From Gemmatimonadota bacterium (GTDB lineage Bacteria; Gemmatimonadota; Gemmatimonadetes; Gemmatimonadales; Gemmatimonadaceae), in assembly GCA_040388625.1 (NCBI GenBank), contig JAZKBK010000006.1, forward strand, positions 606,702 to 670,701: 64,000 nucleotides of DNA. The letters are read 5' to 3'. Under the pieces are notes generated by a model. It ran no database searches. It was given only the letters and a program-made list of their open reading frames with translations, and was not told the origin of the DNA. Positions 1 to 7,941 of this stretch are shown in pieces. The translations under genes were made by a program, and so were the position numbers. The stretch's first letter is position 1, and each line of letters begins with the position of its first letter.

Positions 1-73
1 CGACGCGCGTCTGCTCGCGCGTTATGAGCGCGTCGAGCGCCTGTTCCGAAAGTTCCTTAGATGGGAGTGCCAT
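1..73 (-). CDS. Start of a gene downstream of the ECF sigma factor (cut by window edge)
   Basis: An ATG on the minus strand (71-73) opens a frame that runs off the left edge without a stop, giving 24 residues starting MALPSKELSEQALDALITRE. It overlaps the end of the sigma gene by 17 bases, the usual translational coupling of a sigma factor with its partner. The position is where an anti-sigma factor would be expected, but the visible residues show no zinc-finger or membrane segment, so that role is inference from context only. Confidence 0.5.
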   Translation of the reverse strand, partial: MALPSKELSEQALDALITREQTRV

Positions 74-641
74 GCTCTTGACCAACGCCAGCGGAGAATC
101 CTTCAGCTAAATGCGCGAGTAGCCGGCGTAGCTTCGCGCGTGCCTTGAACAACTGAGACTTCGACCCACCTGTAGTGATACCCAACTCGCGTGCAATCTC
201 CTCGTGCGTGTACCCTTCCACATCATGCAGAAGGAATACCGTCCTCGCACCGGGCGAGAGCTGGCGCACGGCCTGGTCTATCGACTCGGCCACGATCCCC
301 CTCTCCGTTTCGGATTCCGGATTGTCCGGAGCTGTTGCGGTATCATCCTCGACATCGATCTCCACCTTTGCGATACGCCGTACCTTGCGTAGTGCGTTGA
401 GCGTGCGATTTACGGCTATTCTGTGCGCCCACGTTCCGAACTGCGAATCACCACGATAGCTTGGAAGCGCACGGAAAATCTGAATCCACACTTCCTGGGC
501 GACATCGGCTGCCAGATCGCGGTCGCCGCAAAGTCGCAGCACCACGGCATCTATGTGCGGGGCGTTCTCCATCCAGAGCTGACGGAGGGCTCTTTCATCT
601 CCCTCCACCGCCCGCTGCACGATTGTCTGGTGCGTCGTCAT
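57..641 (-). CDS. ECF-family RNA polymerase sigma factor
   Basis: A sigma-70 family extracytoplasmic-function regulator that would direct RNA polymerase to a small regulon, usually held by an anti-sigma factor. Region 2 is seen as AADVAQEVWIQIFRALPSYR followed by FGTWAHRIAVNRTLN. Region 4 is the helix-turn-helix VFLLHDVEGYTHEEIARELG with GGSKSQLFKARAKLR. The GTTGGSKSQ-type region 4 is close to that of the second sigma gene at 12406-12990. The frame is open back to a TTG at 707, but the ATG at 641 (MTTHQTIVQRAVEGDE) gives the normal length of about 194 residues. A plausible promoter lies just upstream, and the next gene overlaps its stop codon. Confidence 0.9.
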   Translation of the reverse strand: MTTHQTIVQRAVEGDERALRQLWMENAPHIDAVVLRLCGDRDLAADVAQEVWIQIFRALPSYRGDSQFGTWAHRIAVNRTLNALRKVRRIAKVEIDVEDDTATAPDNPESETERGIVAESIDQAVRQLSPGARTVFLLHDVEGYTHEEIARELGITTGGSKSQLFKARAKLRRLLAHLAEGFSAGVGQEHGTPI

Positions 642-669
642 CCAGTGTGTGCTTGTATTTGACTCAGGT

Positions 670-698
670 TGTATCTCAAGGGTTGCCGGAATCGTCAA
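670..698 (-). promoter_or_regulatory. Possible sigma-70-type promoter for the ECF sigma gene
   Basis: Read on the minus strand, TTGACG (698-693) is followed after 17 bases by GATACA (675-670). This would place the transcript start about 20 bases before the ATG at 641. The -35 matches well and the -10 only moderately. Confidence 0.35.
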
Positions 699-765
699 AT
701 ATGACAAATTGGGCTTCCCCGCGTTCGGTTCTCACTCGTCGGTCTTCATGCTGTAGGTCTTTCTG

Positions 766-2244
766 ATGCTGGCTGCTGCTCTTCTCTTTGCCCTCGCCGG
801 AGGATCCGGCGCCGTCGCCCCCATCCCGCCCGCCCCCGATCCGGCCGGTGGCGTTGGCCTGCCAGTAGCCTCCCCAGCCTCGGTCGGCATGTCCGCCGAA
901 CGGCTCGAAGCCATTGACCGCGTAGTCGAACGAGGGATCCAAGCAGGTGGATACCCCGGTGCAGCCGTAATCGTCGGGCGAAAGGGCAAGGCCGTTCTCC
1001 AGCGCGGCTTCGGCCGACTCGCCTGGGACGAATCTAGTCCAGAAGTAAGCCCGACTTCCACCATATATGATCTGGCCTCCCTTACCAAGGTGATCGGAAC
1101 GACCACCGCGATAATGGTTCTGTTCGACCAGGGCCGGATCTCGCTCGATGCCCCCGTCTCGCGCTACCTCCCCGAATTTACCGGCGGCGAGAAGGATTTA
1201 GTAACAATTAGACAATTATTGACCCACCGGTCGGGACTGCCGGCCGGCCGCGAGATCTTCAAGCTCACCCACGATCCGGTCGAGGCGAGAAAGCTGGTCC
1301 TCTCGACGCCGCTCATCGCGCACCCGGGACAGTACTACGAGTACTCCGACCTGGGCGCCGACGTGCTCGGCATGGTCGTCGAAGCAGTGTCGCAACAGCC
1401 GCTCGATGAATTCCTCGCCGATTACGTCTTCCACCCGCTGGGCATGTACCAGACGGAGTTCCGACCGGCGGACTCGCTCGACGCCCGCATCGCACCGACG
1501 GGTACGTCCGGCGGAGGCCGCAGAGCGCGCGGCGAGGTCAATGACGAGAATGCCTACGCGCTCGGCGGTGTGGCCGGCCACGCTGGACTGTTTTCCACTG
1601 CGGCTGACCTGTCCATATTCGCGCAGATGATGCTGAACGGCGGCACGTACAACGGAGTCCGGATCATCGCCGACTCCACCGTCCAGCTCTTCACCACCCG
1701 CGCTGCAGGCCACAGGGCACTCGGCTGGGACACCCCAACCGGCTCGTTCGGATCCGGAAACTACCTTTCCGAACGCTCGTACGGACATACCGGTTTCACG
1801 GGCACGTCACTCTGGATCGATCCGGATCGCGACATGTTCGTCATCCTGCTCACCAACAGGGTGTATGCGTCACGCTCGCCACACCCGGTGCGCGTAATTG
1901 CCGACGTGCGGTCCGATCTGAGCGATGCGGCGTCGCTGGCGGTCACCGATATGGGATCGGGCACACTCGTAATGCCCGCATCGTTCCGCGCAGACCGCGA
2001 GGTAGGGTGGCATGAGCGCGTGAGAGCCAAGCGCGGCGGACGGGCGCGCCACGCGAAGTCGTTATCTTCAATACATGGAAGCCGCACCAGCAGATCAGCT
2101 GCAAAACACGAGCGAAGCTCGAGCGCCAGGCACACCGCCAAGCGCAGCTCCAGCCACGTCTCCAAAAAGCCAGCAAAGTCAAAGCACGCAACCAGCTCCA
2201 AGTCCAAGCACACCAGCAGCAGCAAGTCAAAGCACAAACGCTGA
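766..2244 (+). CDS. Serine hydrolase, beta-lactamase class C / penicillin-binding-like, with basic Ser/Lys/His tail
   Basis: Exported hydrolase of the class C beta-lactamase/D-alanyl-D-alanine carboxypeptidase/esterase fold. The nucleophile motif SxxK is seen as SLTK (in YDLASLTKVIG), the second motif as YSD in place of the common YxN, and the third as HTG (HTGFTGTSLWID) in place of KTG. The N-terminus (MLAAALLFALAGGSG) is a signal peptide. The catalytic domain ends near residue 380. The last ~80 residues are a low-complexity tail of Lys, Ser, His and Arg (repeats such as SSSKSKH) resembling histone-H1-like tails. The final 170 bases overlap the start of the DUF59 gene in another frame. Substrate cannot be told; an esterase or peptidoglycan peptidase is more likely than a resistance enzyme. 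Confidence 0.85.
   Translation: MLAAALLFALAGGSGAVAPIPPAPDPAGGVGLPVASPASVGMSAERLEAIDRVVERGIQAGGYPGAAVIVGRKGKAVLQRGFGRLAWDESSPEVSPTSTIYDLASLTKVIGTTTAIMVLFDQGRISLDAPVSRYLPEFTGGEKDLVTIRQLLTHRSGLPAGREIFKLTHDPVEARKLVLSTPLIAHPGQYYEYSDLGADVLGMVVEAVSQQPLDEFLADYVFHPLGMYQTEFRPADSLDARIAPTGTSGGGRRARGEVNDENAYALGGVAGHAGLFSTAADLSIFAQMMLNGGTYNGVRIIADSTVQLFTTRAAGHRALGWDTPTGSFGSGNYLSERSYGHTGFTGTSLWIDPDRDMFVILLTNRVYASRSPHPVRVIADVRSDLSDAASLAVTDMGSGTLVMPASFRADREVGWHERVRAKRGGRARHAKSLSSIHGSRTSRSAAKHERSSSARHTAKRSSSHVSKKPAKSKHATSSKSKHTSSSKSKHKR
2063..2068 (+). promoter_or_regulatory. -10 box for a leaderless DUF59 transcript
   Basis: TATCTT occupies exactly -12 to -7 relative to the ATG at 2075, the spacing expected if transcription starts on the A of the start codon. 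It lies inside the coding sequence of the upstream serine hydrolase. No Shine-Dalgarno sequence precedes the ATG. Confidence 0.4.
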
Positions 2245-2602
2245 GTCAGAGGCACCAGCCGCTCAACCAGCCGACGCTGCCGCGACATCGGAGCCGACCC
2301 GGGGCGTCGTGAGTGAGGATCAGGTGAAGCTGGGACTCCGGCGCGTGAAAGACCCGGATCTCCAGCTCAACATCGTGGATCTGGGCCTGGTTTATGGAGT
2401 CCGCGTGGACGGCGCGGTGGTATCGGTGGACATGACGCTCACCTCGCCGGGCTGCCCATCCGGCCCCGAAATCATGGGCGACGCCGAACGACAACTGCGC
2501 ACGCTGCCGGGTGTCGAGGATGTGAAGATCAACCTGGTCTGGGCACCGTTCTGGTCGCCGGACAAGATCGAGCCAAGAGTCAGGGCGTATTTGGGATTGT
2601 AG
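2075..2602 (+). CDS. DUF59/MIP18 (SufT-like) metal-sulfur cluster assembly protein with disordered N-terminus
   Basis: The C-terminal ~100 residues (from VSEDQVKLGLRRVKDPD) are a DUF59 domain. It shows the family signature LNIVDLGLVYGVRVDG and the reactive-cysteine motif TLTSPGCPSGPEI. Members of this family (SufT, PaaD, the eukaryotic MIP18) help insert iron-sulfur clusters into target proteins. That fits the complete SUF system further along this window. The first ~75 residues are a Pro/Ala/Ser/Gln repeat region encoded over the tail of the preceding gene. An in-frame GTG at 2309 would give a bare ~97-residue DUF59 protein without overlap. The ATG at 2075 is preferred weakly because a well-placed -10 box precedes it. 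Confidence 0.8.
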   Translation: MEAAPADQLQNTSEARAPGTPPSAAPATSPKSQQSQSTQPAPSPSTPAAASQSTNAESEAPAAQPADAAATSEPTRGVVSEDQVKLGLRRVKDPDLQLNIVDLGLVYGVRVDGAVVSVDMTLTSPGCPSGPEIMGDAERQLRTLPGVEDVKINLVWAPFWSPDKIEPRVRAYLGL

Positions 2603-2642
2603 CCGGCGACGCCACCCGGCGCGCCGAATTGGTGGTCCTGCA

Positions 2643-2674
2643 TAGGGCGCGGATGCATCCGCGCCTGGCCCCTT
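2643..2674. repeat. Dispersed hairpin element, copy 1
   Basis: Core palindrome GGCGCGGATGCATCCGCGCC at 2646-2665, flanked by TAG on one side and TGGCCC on the other. Same family as the copies near 21.7, 21.9, 24.8, 29.8, 53.2, 53.7, 57.0 and 60.4 kb. It follows the DUF59 stop and could also terminate transcription. Confidence 0.75.
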
Positions 2675-2776
2675 CAGGCGCGATCGAATCCAACACACAT
2701 CGCCCCATCCGTTCGTACACAATTCGTAAACCATAATTCAATGGCGCGGTTACGTCCCCGCGTGCATTATCTCCGC

Positions 2777-4159
2777 ATGCGTTTGGACGGCTTCGGTTGG
2801 GCGCTATGCGGCTGCCTCTTGATGTCGTTCGGGTGCGCGCACAGGAGCCAGTCCGACCTCATCTCTGACACGGGTCCCGAGATCAGCGTCAGACGGATGC
2901 GAGTGGCGCAGCACGGCATCCCACCCGGCCCCACGTTCTGGAACTCCGTGAGTGAGCTCGACGTCACCGCCGCGCGCGCGCAGGCGAGCACGATGTCGGA
3001 GCGATTCTTCACCGACGCACTGAGCTCGCTGGTCGACGGCAACGTCGTTGGCGCGGAGGTTCTGTTTCATTCGCTGCTCGCCGATCCGGATCCGCTGGTG
3101 CGCGGGCGGGCGAGGATCGGACTCACCGTTTCGCTCAATGCGCAGGGCAAGTGGCAGGATCTCGCCGCGCTGCCACCGGAGATTCGAGCGGACGGCGACA
3201 CTGTTGGCGACATGGTCGATCGCGCCGCGGTCGATTCATGGGCCGGCGTGTTGCGCGACGTACCGCCCGTCATCATCGACGCGCCAGTCGTGCCCGATGT
3301 TCTGCCAGTAATCGGCAGCAGCATCGGCACGCCCATCGTCAAGGTCTTCATCAACGGTCACGAGCGCTACTTCTGGGTCGACACCGGCGCCACCATGTCG
3401 CTGCTTGCGAGCGACGTTGCAGCGGAGTGCGGCGTTGTACCATTGACCAAGGACACGCTTGCAATTGCGGCTGCTCAGGGCCGCATCGACGCACGTCCAG
3501 CGATAGCGAGCGTCGTTCGGATCGGTAGAATCACAGTAAGGAACCTGCCAGTCGCGTTGCTCGAACCCTCAGCGCTGCGACTGGCCAAGCGACTCGCATA
3601 CGGCCGCCTCGTCACCGTGAAGCTCGATGGCGTGATCGGGTCCGACGTGTTGCGCAGACTGAGTGTGGTGCTCGACATGGGGGCGGGCACGATGTCGCTC
3701 GCACGTCCAGCCACGCACGCACCCAGACGACGCTCGCTGATCTGGATTGGTTTTCCAGTGGTGCGTCTCCTTACGCGAGACGGCAAGCCCGTGCTGTTCG
3801 GCCTGGACACGGGCGCCGACTCGACGATAGTCACAGACGCGTGGATGGATAGAACGCCCGACCCCGGATTGTCACCAGCGAAGGGTCGCATCGACGCACT
3901 CGGCGCAACACACGCCAGCGATCTGCCCGTCCTGCGCAACGTTACCGTGGGCGATGGTGAATACGTTCTCCATCTGCGCAACGTTCCGATCGTGCAGGAG
4001 CGACGGCAGACATTCGTTGCGCTGGATGGTGTACTTGGCTCCGACGTACTGGCGCATGCCACGCTGCGCATGGACATTACCAACGGAATGTTTTCCATCC
4101 GGGCACCAGGCACGGGGCCGCTGCCGAACGACACCGCGTTCGTGAAAGTGCGCAAGTGA
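2777..4159 (+). CDS. Lipoprotein with two retropepsin-like aspartyl protease domains
   Basis: Two aspartyl-protease-like domains are visible. The first has FWVDTGATMSLLASDVA (catalytic DTGA) and the second has LFGLDTGADSTIVTDAW (also DTGA). Each is followed by a hydrophobic GVIGSDVL / GVLGSDVL segment like the second retropepsin loop. Having both DTG motifs in one chain suggests the two halves pair intramolecularly, as in pepsins, whereas retropepsins form homodimers. The start MRLDGFGWALCGCLLMSFGC carries a lipobox (SFGC), so the protein should be membrane-anchored. The open frame extends to an ATG at 2741. The ATG at 2777 is preferred because it gives a compact lipoprotein signal and has CATTAT at -12 to -7. 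Natural substrates are unknown. Confidence 0.8.
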   Translation: MRLDGFGWALCGCLLMSFGCAHRSQSDLISDTGPEISVRRMRVAQHGIPPGPTFWNSVSELDVTAARAQASTMSERFFTDALSSLVDGNVVGAEVLFHSLLADPDPLVRGRARIGLTVSLNAQGKWQDLAALPPEIRADGDTVGDMVDRAAVDSWAGVLRDVPPVIIDAPVVPDVLPVIGSSIGTPIVKVFINGHERYFWVDTGATMSLLASDVAAECGVVPLTKDTLAIAAAQGRIDARPAIASVVRIGRITVRNLPVALLEPSALRLAKRLAYGRLVTVKLDGVIGSDVLRRLSVVLDMGAGTMSLARPATHAPRRRSLIWIGFPVVRLLTRDGKPVLFGLDTGADSTIVTDAWMDRTPDPGLSPAKGRIDALGATHASDLPVLRNVTVGDGEYVLHLRNVPIVQERRQTFVALDGVLGSDVLAHATLRMDITNGMFSIRAPGTGPLPNDTAFVKVRK

Positions 4160-4228
4160 TCGTGACGCCGTGCGTCTACTGCCGAATCGCCCGTATATTC
4201 AGCAGGTAGCTCTACAGCAACCACTCCC

Positions 4229-6154
4229 ATGACCAGATACTTCACAGCACCACTCGCAGCGGTGATATTGGCTGTCGCGACATCCGCCGGCGCGCAGCGC
4301 ACAACGCAGCCCACGAGGCCCACGCTGCCGGAGCGAGCTGTGCGGCGCGACATCCCGCTGCAACCCGGGATTCGCCGAGCCTTTGCGCAGGGAACCCGGG
4401 ATTCGACCGGCGCTCCCGGCCGGAATTACTGGCAGCAGACCGTGGACTACCGCATCGACGCGACGCTGGACGCACCAGCGGGAGTGCTGCACGGATCCGA
4501 GACCGTGACATTGCACAACACGACGCCGAACACGCTCGACAGAATCGTGTTGCGATTGTATCAGAACTATTTCAAGGCGACCGTACAGCGCAACGATTAC
4601 GTCACCGACATCACCGATGGCGTTGTGATGGAGAAGCTGATTGTCAATGGTACGCCCGTGTCGCTGACCGACGACGCGCACTACAAGGTGAATGGCACCG
4701 TTGCGGCTGTCACGCCGGCTGCACCGATCGCACCTGGTGCGACAGCGACGATCGAGGCGACTTGGCACTTCGCAGTACCGCGCGTCGACACACTTGCGCG
4801 CGGCGAGCGCATGGGCCGCTTCGGTGATTATCTGTATCAGGTTGCGCAGTGGTATCCGCAGGTCGCGATGTACGACGACATGCGGGGCTGGGATACCGAT
4901 CAGTACATGGGAATCGGAGAGTTCTACAACCAGTTCGGCAGCTTCGATGTGCACATCACAGTTCCGGGCGGATGGCTGGTGGGTGCGACGGGTGATCTGC
5001 AGAACCCTACGGAAGTATTATCGCAGCGCACGCGCGACCGTCTTGCGCTCGCGATGCGCGTCGACACAACGGTTCACGTGGTGACTGCCGCCGAGCGTGG
5101 TGCGAGCGCGACGATGCCGGGCGCAACACTTACATGGCACTTCAACGCCCCTCACGTCAACGACTTTGCATTTGCCACGTCACGGGATTATGTGTACGAC
5201 GCGACGCACGCCAGCATACCGGGCAGGAGCGCAATTCCCGTAAACGTACTGTATCTTCCGCAACACACCGCGTACGCTACCAACAACACGGCGCAGTACG
5301 GGCGATTCGCGCTGGAGCATCATTCGCGTTACGTATTTCCGTACGAGTTCTCGCAGGGGACGATCGCGGACGGGCCGGAGACCGGGATGGAATATCCGAT
5401 GATCATCTTCAATGGCCCCGGGCTCGGCGTAACCGTGCATGAGTTTGGACACGAATGGTTCCCGATGACCGTCGGCTCGGATGAGACGCGCTACGGCTGG
5501 ATGGACGAAGGATTCAACGAGTACATCGACGCGGCCGCGACGGCTGATTTCGAGCACAAACCGGAAGTAATGGCCGCGAGCGCCGAGTCGTATCGACGCG
5601 TCGCCGGCTCCGAGCTGGAAGCACCGATGATGTGGCCCACCGACTTCGTGGGCCCGAACGCGACGATGACGACATACGTCAAGGCGCCCGTCGTGTTCTA
5701 CGCACTGGGCGGAGTCGTTGGCGACTCCGCGGCGCATGCCGCGTTTGTCGATTACGCGAAGGAGTGGCGCTTCAAACATCCCTCGCCGTACGACTTTTTC
5801 ATGTCGATGAATAGATCGCTGGGCCGCAACCTCGACTGGTTCTGGTATCAGTGGTTCTTCACGACATATACGGTCGATCAGTCAATCGAGTCCGTGGCCA
5901 GACGCGGAACCAACGAGATCGTCACGATAGACGATCGGGGCGATATGGCGATGCCCATCATCCTGCGCGTGGATTACACGAACGGAACCTCCGACACCGT
6001 GATTCAGAAGGCATCCGTCTGGTTCGCCGGCACCCGTCACGTTGCGATGACGATTCCGTTGCGCGGGAAGACTGTAAGAACCGTGACGCTGGATCCTGAC
6101 AACCGCTTTCAGGACCTGGACAGGACCAACAACGTCTGGAAGGGCACTCAGTAG
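4229..6154 (+). CDS. M1-family zinc metallopeptidase (aminopeptidase-like), secreted
   Basis: Gluzincin of the M1 family. The zinc site is HEFGH (residues near 405) followed by the third ligand Glu in WMDEGFNEYID, the classic HExxH-(18)-E arrangement. The upstream GMEYPMIIFNGP segment corresponds to the GAMEN-like exopeptidase motif, here GMEYP, a common form in bacterial secreted M1 proteins. The first ~25 residues form a signal peptide. An immunoglobulin-like N-terminal domain (DYRIDATLDAPAGVLHGSET) leads into the catalytic part. Length of 641 residues is typical of short bacterial M1 proteins. A TATATT box at 4194-4199 is the best promoter candidate, giving a leader of about 23 bases. Confidence 0.9.
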   Translation: MTRYFTAPLAAVILAVATSAGAQRTTQPTRPTLPERAVRRDIPLQPGIRRAFAQGTRDSTGAPGRNYWQQTVDYRIDATLDAPAGVLHGSETVTLHNTTPNTLDRIVLRLYQNYFKATVQRNDYVTDITDGVVMEKLIVNGTPVSLTDDAHYKVNGTVAAVTPAAPIAPGATATIEATWHFAVPRVDTLARGERMGRFGDYLYQVAQWYPQVAMYDDMRGWDTDQYMGIGEFYNQFGSFDVHITVPGGWLVGATGDLQNPTEVLSQRTRDRLALAMRVDTTVHVVTAAERGASATMPGATLTWHFNAPHVNDFAFATSRDYVYDATHASIPGRSAIPVNVLYLPQHTAYATNNTAQYGRFALEHHSRYVFPYEFSQGTIADGPETGMEYPMIIFNGPGLGVTVHEFGHEWFPMTVGSDETRYGWMDEGFNEYIDAAATADFEHKPEVMAASAESYRRVAGSELEAPMMWPTDFVGPNATMTTYVKAPVVFYALGGVVGDSAAHAAFVDYAKEWRFKHPSPYDFFMSMNRSLGRNLDWFWYQWFFTTYTVDQSIESVARRGTNEIVTIDDRGDMAMPIILRVDYTNGTSDTVIQKASVWFAGTRHVAMTIPLRGKTVRTVTLDPDNRFQDLDRTNNVWKGTQ

Positions 6155-6249
6155 ACGCCTGGCGTGTATGAAGTAAGGTTCCCGGGCGTTGATCGCAGTC
6201 ATGCTCTAATACATCATGATTCATTGCGGCGCGATCGACGCTTCGCTTC

Positions 6250-6699
6250 ATGCACTCTCATAAAGTTTCTGAAATGGCCGACCTGTACGCGCAACAGTCC
6301 GCTTCCCCCACCGCCAGGTGGGCGCACGTTCTCCTGAGGCTCTTCGCCGGTGCTGTGCTGTGGCAGCATGGAGCTCAGAAGCTCTTCGGAATGTTTGGCG
6401 GTCACGCCGCGGCGATCGGCTTCACGCTGCCCGGCATCGCCGGCCCGCTCGAGTTCATCGGCGGGTTGCTCATTATCGCCGGGCTGTTCACGCGCCCGGT
6501 AGCATTCATCCTGTCGGGGGAAATGGCGGTCGTCTACTTCCTCATGCATTCGCCTCGCGCCTTCTGGCCGGTGGAGAACCACGGCGAGGTGCCCGTACTG
6601 CTATGCTTCGCCTTTCTCTATCTCGCGGCGACCGGCCCGGGGATCTTCTCGATCGACTATCTGCGGCGCCGTAACCGGCCCAGCTCGATAATGAGTTGA
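6250..6699 (+). CDS. DoxX-family membrane protein
   Basis: Small integral membrane protein of about 140 residues with four hydrophobic helices. The family signature is visible in the first helix (LLRLFAGAVLWQHGAQKLFGMFGG) and in GPLEFIGGLLIIAGLFTRPVAFI. DoxX proteins are found with redox and envelope functions in many bacteria, but the biochemical role is usually unknown. The ATG at 6274 (MADLYAQQSA) is an equally plausible start, since the eight residues before it look unstructured. It is a single gene converging with the next minus-strand gene across a small hairpin. Confidence 0.85.
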   Translation: MHSHKVSEMADLYAQQSASPTARWAHVLLRLFAGAVLWQHGAQKLFGMFGGHAAAIGFTLPGIAGPLEFIGGLLIIAGLFTRPVAFILSGEMAVVYFLMHSPRAFWPVENHGEVPVLLCFAFLYLAATGPGIFSIDYLRRRNRPSSIMS

Positions 6700-6706
6700 T
6701 CGAACT

Positions 6707-6724
6707 GCCAGCCGTATGGCTGGC
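6707..6724. terminator. Hairpin between convergent genes
   Basis: GCCAGCC-gtat-GGCTGGC forms a perfect 7-bp stem between the DoxX stop and the stop of the minus-strand gene. There is no clear T-run on either side, so efficiency is uncertain. Confidence 0.45.
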
Positions 6725-7057
6725 TCAGGGGCCAGCCATCGGTCCGAGGCGCACCGTAGCGCTCTGGACGCGCCGGATGTAGGTCGCAATGGATTCGTCG
6801 TCGCGCGGATGAGGCAGGACGAACTCGGGACGCTCGGGCTCGGACGAATCGGGCGAATCCACCATCAGATCGCCACCCGCCCTTTCCACCGCTGACTCGA
6901 ATTCGTCGATCGCGGAGAGGAGATCGGCAAGATCGGCATCCGAAGCGCCTTCGGCGGCCTGAACGCCCTTCTGATCCAGCCGCGCGAGCAGCTCTTCGTG
7001 GAGTGAAGCCCGCTCTTCACGCCTGATCGAGTCATCGAAATCTGATTGTTCCGGCAT
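6725..7057 (-). CDS. Hypothetical acidic protein
   Basis: A 110-residue soluble protein rich in Asp, Glu and Ser, without signal peptide or membrane segment and without a family I recognise. Residues 10-60 are predicted-looking amphipathic helix (LHEELLARLDQKG, LADLLSAIDEFESAVERAGG). The tail (FVLPHPRDDESIATYIRRVQ) is more conserved-looking. It lies 55 bases downstream of the reductase gene on the same strand, so may be the last gene of that operon, but nothing else links it to lipid metabolism. Confidence 0.6.
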   Translation of the reverse strand: MPEQSDFDDSIRREERASLHEELLARLDQKGVQAAEGASDADLADLLSAIDEFESAVERAGGDLMVDSPDSSEPERPEFVLPHPRDDESIATYIRRVQSATVRLGPMAGP

Positions 7058-7112
7058 CGGAGTCTGGTTGGAGTCGAAGGCTTACTCTTCAAGTCCGATG
7101 CCGCGACCGCCG

Positions 7113-7940
7113 TCAGTTGACAGGGGCGCCCTGAACGGGTCTCGCGGATGTGGATGGCGTCTGGATCGCCATGCCTGCGGTCGTCATCCCGCCATCGCAT
7201 GGTATTATGGCGCCGGTTACGTATTTCGCCGCGTCGCTGCACAGGAACACGACCATATCCGCGATGTCGTCCTTGGTCGCAACGCGGCGGAGCGGGAGCT
7301 GTTTCGCGAGTGCGTCCCGCACCAGCCCGGGGGGAGCCAGCCGGTCCATGCCTTCGGTGTCAGCGACCGCACCGGGTATCACACCATTCACGCGAACGCC
7401 CAGCGGACCCCACTCGAGCGCGAGCGTGCGGGTGATCATGTCGACACCGGCCTTGGCCGCGCACACGTGCGACTGCATCACCATCGCCTGAACTGCCTGC
7501 GGGGCTGATATGGTAACGATCGACGCGCCCGGACGCTCCAGATGCTCGAATGCCGCCCTGCAGGTGTTGAACGTCCCGAGCAGATCGATGTCGATCACCG
7601 ACTTGAAGGCGTTGGCAGACATCGCACTCGCGAGCGCCGGAAAGTTTCCCGCCGCACCGCAGAGTACGATTCCGAGCGCGCCGAACATCTCGTGCGCCGC
7701 CCCGGTCGCGCGCGCCAACGCGTCGTAATCGCGAACGTCCGCCGCGAAACCAGCGGCTTTCCCACCGGCCGCGATGATCCCTTGAGCCGCAGCGTCCAGC
7801 CTGGACTGGGTTCGTCCTACGAGTGCGACGCTCGCACCCTGCTGAGCGAGTCGCTCGGCGATGCGCTGACCGATCCCCGAGCCGCCGCCCGTAATGAGAG
7901 CGGTCCTTCCCTCGAACATGCGCGGCATGAATGTAGTCAT
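7113..7940 (-). CDS. Short-chain dehydrogenase, 2,4-dienoyl-CoA reductase-like
   Basis: Rossmann-fold SDR with the NADP-binding motif TGGGSGIG near the N-terminus. The usual active-site YxxxK is not present: the region reads QSHVCAAKAGVDMITR, with His where Tyr is expected. This matches the known peculiarity of 2,4-dienoyl-CoA reductases of the DECR2/SPS19 type, which lack the catalytic tyrosine. The start MTTFMPRMFEGR at 7940 lies one base beyond the stop of the upstream crotonase gene, showing tight coupling. Together with that gene it would reduce 2,4-dienoyl-CoA during breakdown of polyunsaturated fatty acids. The specific reaction is inference from motif and neighbour. Confidence 0.8.
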   Translation of the reverse strand: MTTFMPRMFEGRTALITGGGSGIGQRIAERLAQQGASVALVGRTQSRLDAAAQGIIAAGGKAAGFAADVRDYDALARATGAAHEMFGALGIVLCGAAGNFPALASAMSANAFKSVIDIDLLGTFNTCRAAFEHLERPGASIVTISAPQAVQAMVMQSHVCAAKAGVDMITRTLALEWGPLGVRVNGVIPGAVADTEGMDRLAPPGLVRDALAKQLPLRRVATKDDIADMVVFLCSDAAKYVTGAIIPCDGGMTTAGMAIQTPSTSARPVQGAPVN

Positions 7941-7941
7941 T

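Noticed and set aside
1216-1788. 190-residue minus-strand frame inside the serine hydrolase
   Set aside because: Antisense shadow; the plus strand encodes SLTK, YSD and HTG motifs.
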